From Sinorhizobium sp. 8-89 (GTDB lineage: Bacteria > Pseudomonadota > Alphaproteobacteria > Rhizobiales > Rhizobiaceae), in contig NZ_JASKLR010000001.1 of the NCBI RefSeq assembly GCF_030124325.1, forward strand, positions 292,427-356,426: a stretch of 64,000 nt of DNA, in the 5' to 3' direction. A program made the position numbers and the translations under genes. Below the pieces are notes generated by a model. That model was not told the origin of the DNA. It searched no databases and worked only from the letters and a program-made list of their open reading frames with translations. Positions 62,378 to 64,000 of the stretch are shown piece after piece (within the stretch, counting starts at the first letter, position 1; every line of letters starts with the position of its first letter).

Positions 62378-64000
62378 TCAGCCAGCCGCCCCGAGGTCGA
62401 CCGCATGCTTCTGGCCGAGGGCCTTGAAGACGGTCGAGACGATGCCGGCCCGGTCGAGTCCGGCCGCGGCATACATAGCTTCGGGTTTCGCCTGTTCCAT
62501 CCAGATATCCGGCATCACCATCGGCCGCACCTTGAGTCCGCCATCGAGCAGCCCGTCCAGGGCAAGGAACTGCAGCACGTGACTCGCAAAGCCGCCGATG
62601 GCGCCCTCTTCGATGGTGATCAGCACTTCATGATGACGCGCAAGCTGGCGGATGAGATCGTAGTCGAGGGGCTTTGCGAAGCGGGCATCGGCAACTGTCG
62701 TCGAGAGACCGGCAGCGTCCAAGTCCTCGGCCGCCACCAGACAGTCGGCAAGCCGCGTACCGAACGAAAGCAGGGCAATCTTCGATCCTTGCTTGACGAT
62801 GCGGCCCTTGCCGATCTGCAGGATCTCGCCGCGTTCCGGGAGTTCGACGCCGACGCCTTCGCCGCGGGGGTAGCGGAAGGAAATCGGGCCTTCGTCATAG
62901 GAGGCAGCGGTGCGCACCATATGTTTCAGTTCCGCCTCGTCGGCGGCCGCCATCACCACGAAGCCCGGAAGAGTGGCGAGGTAGGTCGTATCGAAGGAGC
63001 CGGCGTGCGTCGGTCCATCGGCGCCGACAAAGCCGGCGCGATCGATCGGGAAGCGGACGGGCAGTCCCTGGATTGCCACGTCATGGACGACCTGGTCGTA
63101 GGCGCGCTGAAGGAACGTGGAATAGAGCGCCGCGAAAGGCTTGTAGCCTTCCGCCGCAAGCCCCGCCGCGAAGGTCACGGCGTGCTGCTCGGCGATGCCC
63201 ACATCGAAGCAACGCGACGGGTGCACGGCCATGAACTTGTCGAGACCGGTGCCGGACGGCATCGCCGCGGTGATGGCGACGATCTTGTCGTCAAGGCTCG
63301 CTTCCTGGATAAGCGCTTCCGCAAACACGGAGGTGTAGGCCGGCGCATTCGGTTTCGCCTTCGCCTGCGCACCGGTAATCACGTCGAACTTGTTGACGCC
63401 GTGATATTTGTCGGCCGCAGCTTCTGCCGGCGGATAGCCCTTGCCCTTCTGCGTGACCACATGGATCAGCACCGGTCCCTTGGCATTATCCCGGACATTG
63501 CGCAGGACGGGCAGCAGATGGTCGAAGGAATGACCGTCGATCGGGCCGATATGGTAGAAACCCATCTCCTCGAAGAGAGTGCCTCCGGTTACATAGCCGC
63601 GAGCATGCTCGACGGCGCGGGTGAGCGCCCGGTCGACCGACTTGCCGAGATAGGCCGTCAGCTTCTTGCCGACCTCGCGGATGCCCATATAGGTGCGCCC
63701 CGAGGCAAGCCGCGCGAGATAGGCGCTCATGGCGCCGGTCGGTGGCGCGATCGACATGTCGTTGTCGTTGAGGATGACGATGAGGCGTGCATCCAGCGCG
63801 CCGGCATTGTTCAGCGCTTCGTAAGCCATGCCGGCGGAGAGCGCGCCGTCGCCGATCACGGCGATCACGTTGCGGCTCTTGCCGTCGAGATCGGCGGCGA
63901 CCGCCATGCCAAGCCCCGCGGAGATCGACGTCGAGGAATGCGCCGCGCCGAAGGGGTCGTACTCGCTTTCGGCGCGCCGCGTGAAGCCGGAAAGGCCGCC
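62378..64000 (-). CDS. dxs: 1-deoxy-D-xylulose-5-phosphate synthase, 3' part (runs off window)
   Basis: The last 540 or so codons are in the window; the N-terminus lies beyond base 64000. The frame is open to the edge ([20 protein letters not shown], then [20 protein letters not shown]). It includes the thiamine diphosphate motif [22 protein letters not shown] and the transketolase segment [20 protein letters not shown]. The enzyme condenses pyruvate and glyceraldehyde-3-phosphate in the first step of the non-mevalonate pathway. It is upstream of tlyA. Confidence 0.95.
   Translation of the reverse strand, partial: GGLSGFTRRAESEYDPFGAAHSSTSISAGLGMAVAADLDGKSRNVIAVIGDGALSAGMAYEALNNAGALDARLIVILNDNDMSIAPPTGAMSAYLARLASGRTYMGIREVGKKLTAYLGKSVDRALTRAVEHARGYVTGGTLFEEMGFYHIGPIDGHSFDHLLPVLRNVRDNAKGPVLIHVVTQKGKGYPPAEAAADKYHGVNKFDVITGAQAKAKPNAPAYTSVFAEALIQEASLDDKIVAITAAMPSGTGLDKFMAVHPSRCFDVGIAEQHAVTFAAGLAAEGYKPFAALYSTFLQRAYDQVVHDVAIQGLPVRFPIDRAGFVGADGPTHAGSFDTTYLATLPGFVVMAAADEAELKHMVRTAASYDEGPISFRYPRGEGVGVELPERGEILQIGKGRIVKQGSKIALLSFGTRLADCLVAAEDLDAAGLSTTVADARFAKPLDYDLIRQLARHHEVLITIEEGAIGGFASHVLQFLALDGLLDGGLKVRPMVMPDIWMEQAKPEAMYAAAGLDRAGIVSTVFKALGQKHAVDLGAAG

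Overview
The window is about 64 kb of chromosome from a high-GC alphaproteobacterium of the Rhizobiales, very probably Sinorhizobium/Ensifer. Three things point there: the F-type ATPase operon atpI-B-E-F'-F, the gene order acyl-CoA dehydrogenase / enoyl-CoA hydratase / McpU-like chemoreceptor / RNA m5U methyltransferase / tlyA / dxs (which I recall from S. meliloti), and intergenic palindromic mosaic elements of the RIME type in several copies. Species cannot be fixed by reading alone. No tRNA, rRNA, transposase, phage gene or CRISPR array was seen; this is core chromosome with small signs of rearrangement.

Layout. 1-4.6 kb: a galactonate/galactose catabolic operon on the minus strand (dgoA partial, dgoK, SDR dehydrogenase) divergent from an IclR regulator, then two orphan LuxR-type regulators. 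4.6-5.1 kb: a gene-free stretch holding two NtrC-like sites, a sigma-54 promoter and an intrinsic terminator, which together look like a nitrogen-controlled small RNA gene. 5.2-11 kb: mrp, a CorA-type transporter, kup and a SleB-type cell wall hydrolase. 11.2-14 kb: the Fo part of ATP synthase. 14-24 kb: rnhB, a PA0069-type radical SAM protein, a small glycosyltransferase, the minus-strand operon TPR protein-ispE-moaB, the long-chain polyprenyl diphosphate synthase, then a plus-strand run of DUF2007, a TrmN6-like methylase, an S49 peptidase and a small membrane protein. 24-30.5 kb: glyQ and glyS, separated by a lemA/DUF2207 pair. 30.5-33.2 kb: an AraC-like sensor truncated directly into a cupin gene, a LysE exporter, a DUF523 protein and a secreted hypothetical.

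33.4-43 kb: purD, then a periplasmic polyamine-binding-like protein translationally coupled to a membrane GGDEF-EAL protein (an NspS/MbaA-like module), an Fsr-like MFS exporter with its divergent AraC regulator, a MipA/OmpV porin-like protein, ubiA and a 34-codon gene not usually called. 43-50 kb: DUF6101, a repeated DUF1217 protein, an FAD-linked oxidase, sua5/tsaC and a four-unit tandem array of palindromes. 50-54 kb: a cobalamin riboswitch in front of a coupled Rieske oxygenase/reductase pair (gbcAB-like), a GH25 muramidase and a ZntB/CorA transporter. 55-64 kb: fatty acyl-CoA oxidation genes, an McpU-like chemoreceptor, the RNA methyltransferases rlmD-like and tlyA, and the 3' part of dxs.

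The main points for a second look are the putative NtrC/sigma-54 small RNA, the B12 riboswitch on a betaine-type Rieske oxygenase, the polyamine/c-di-GMP pair, the small 34-aa gene, the AraC-cupin scar, and palindromic elements that supply or touch gene stop codons. Gene functions are inferred from motifs and recalled family sequences; no database search was run.
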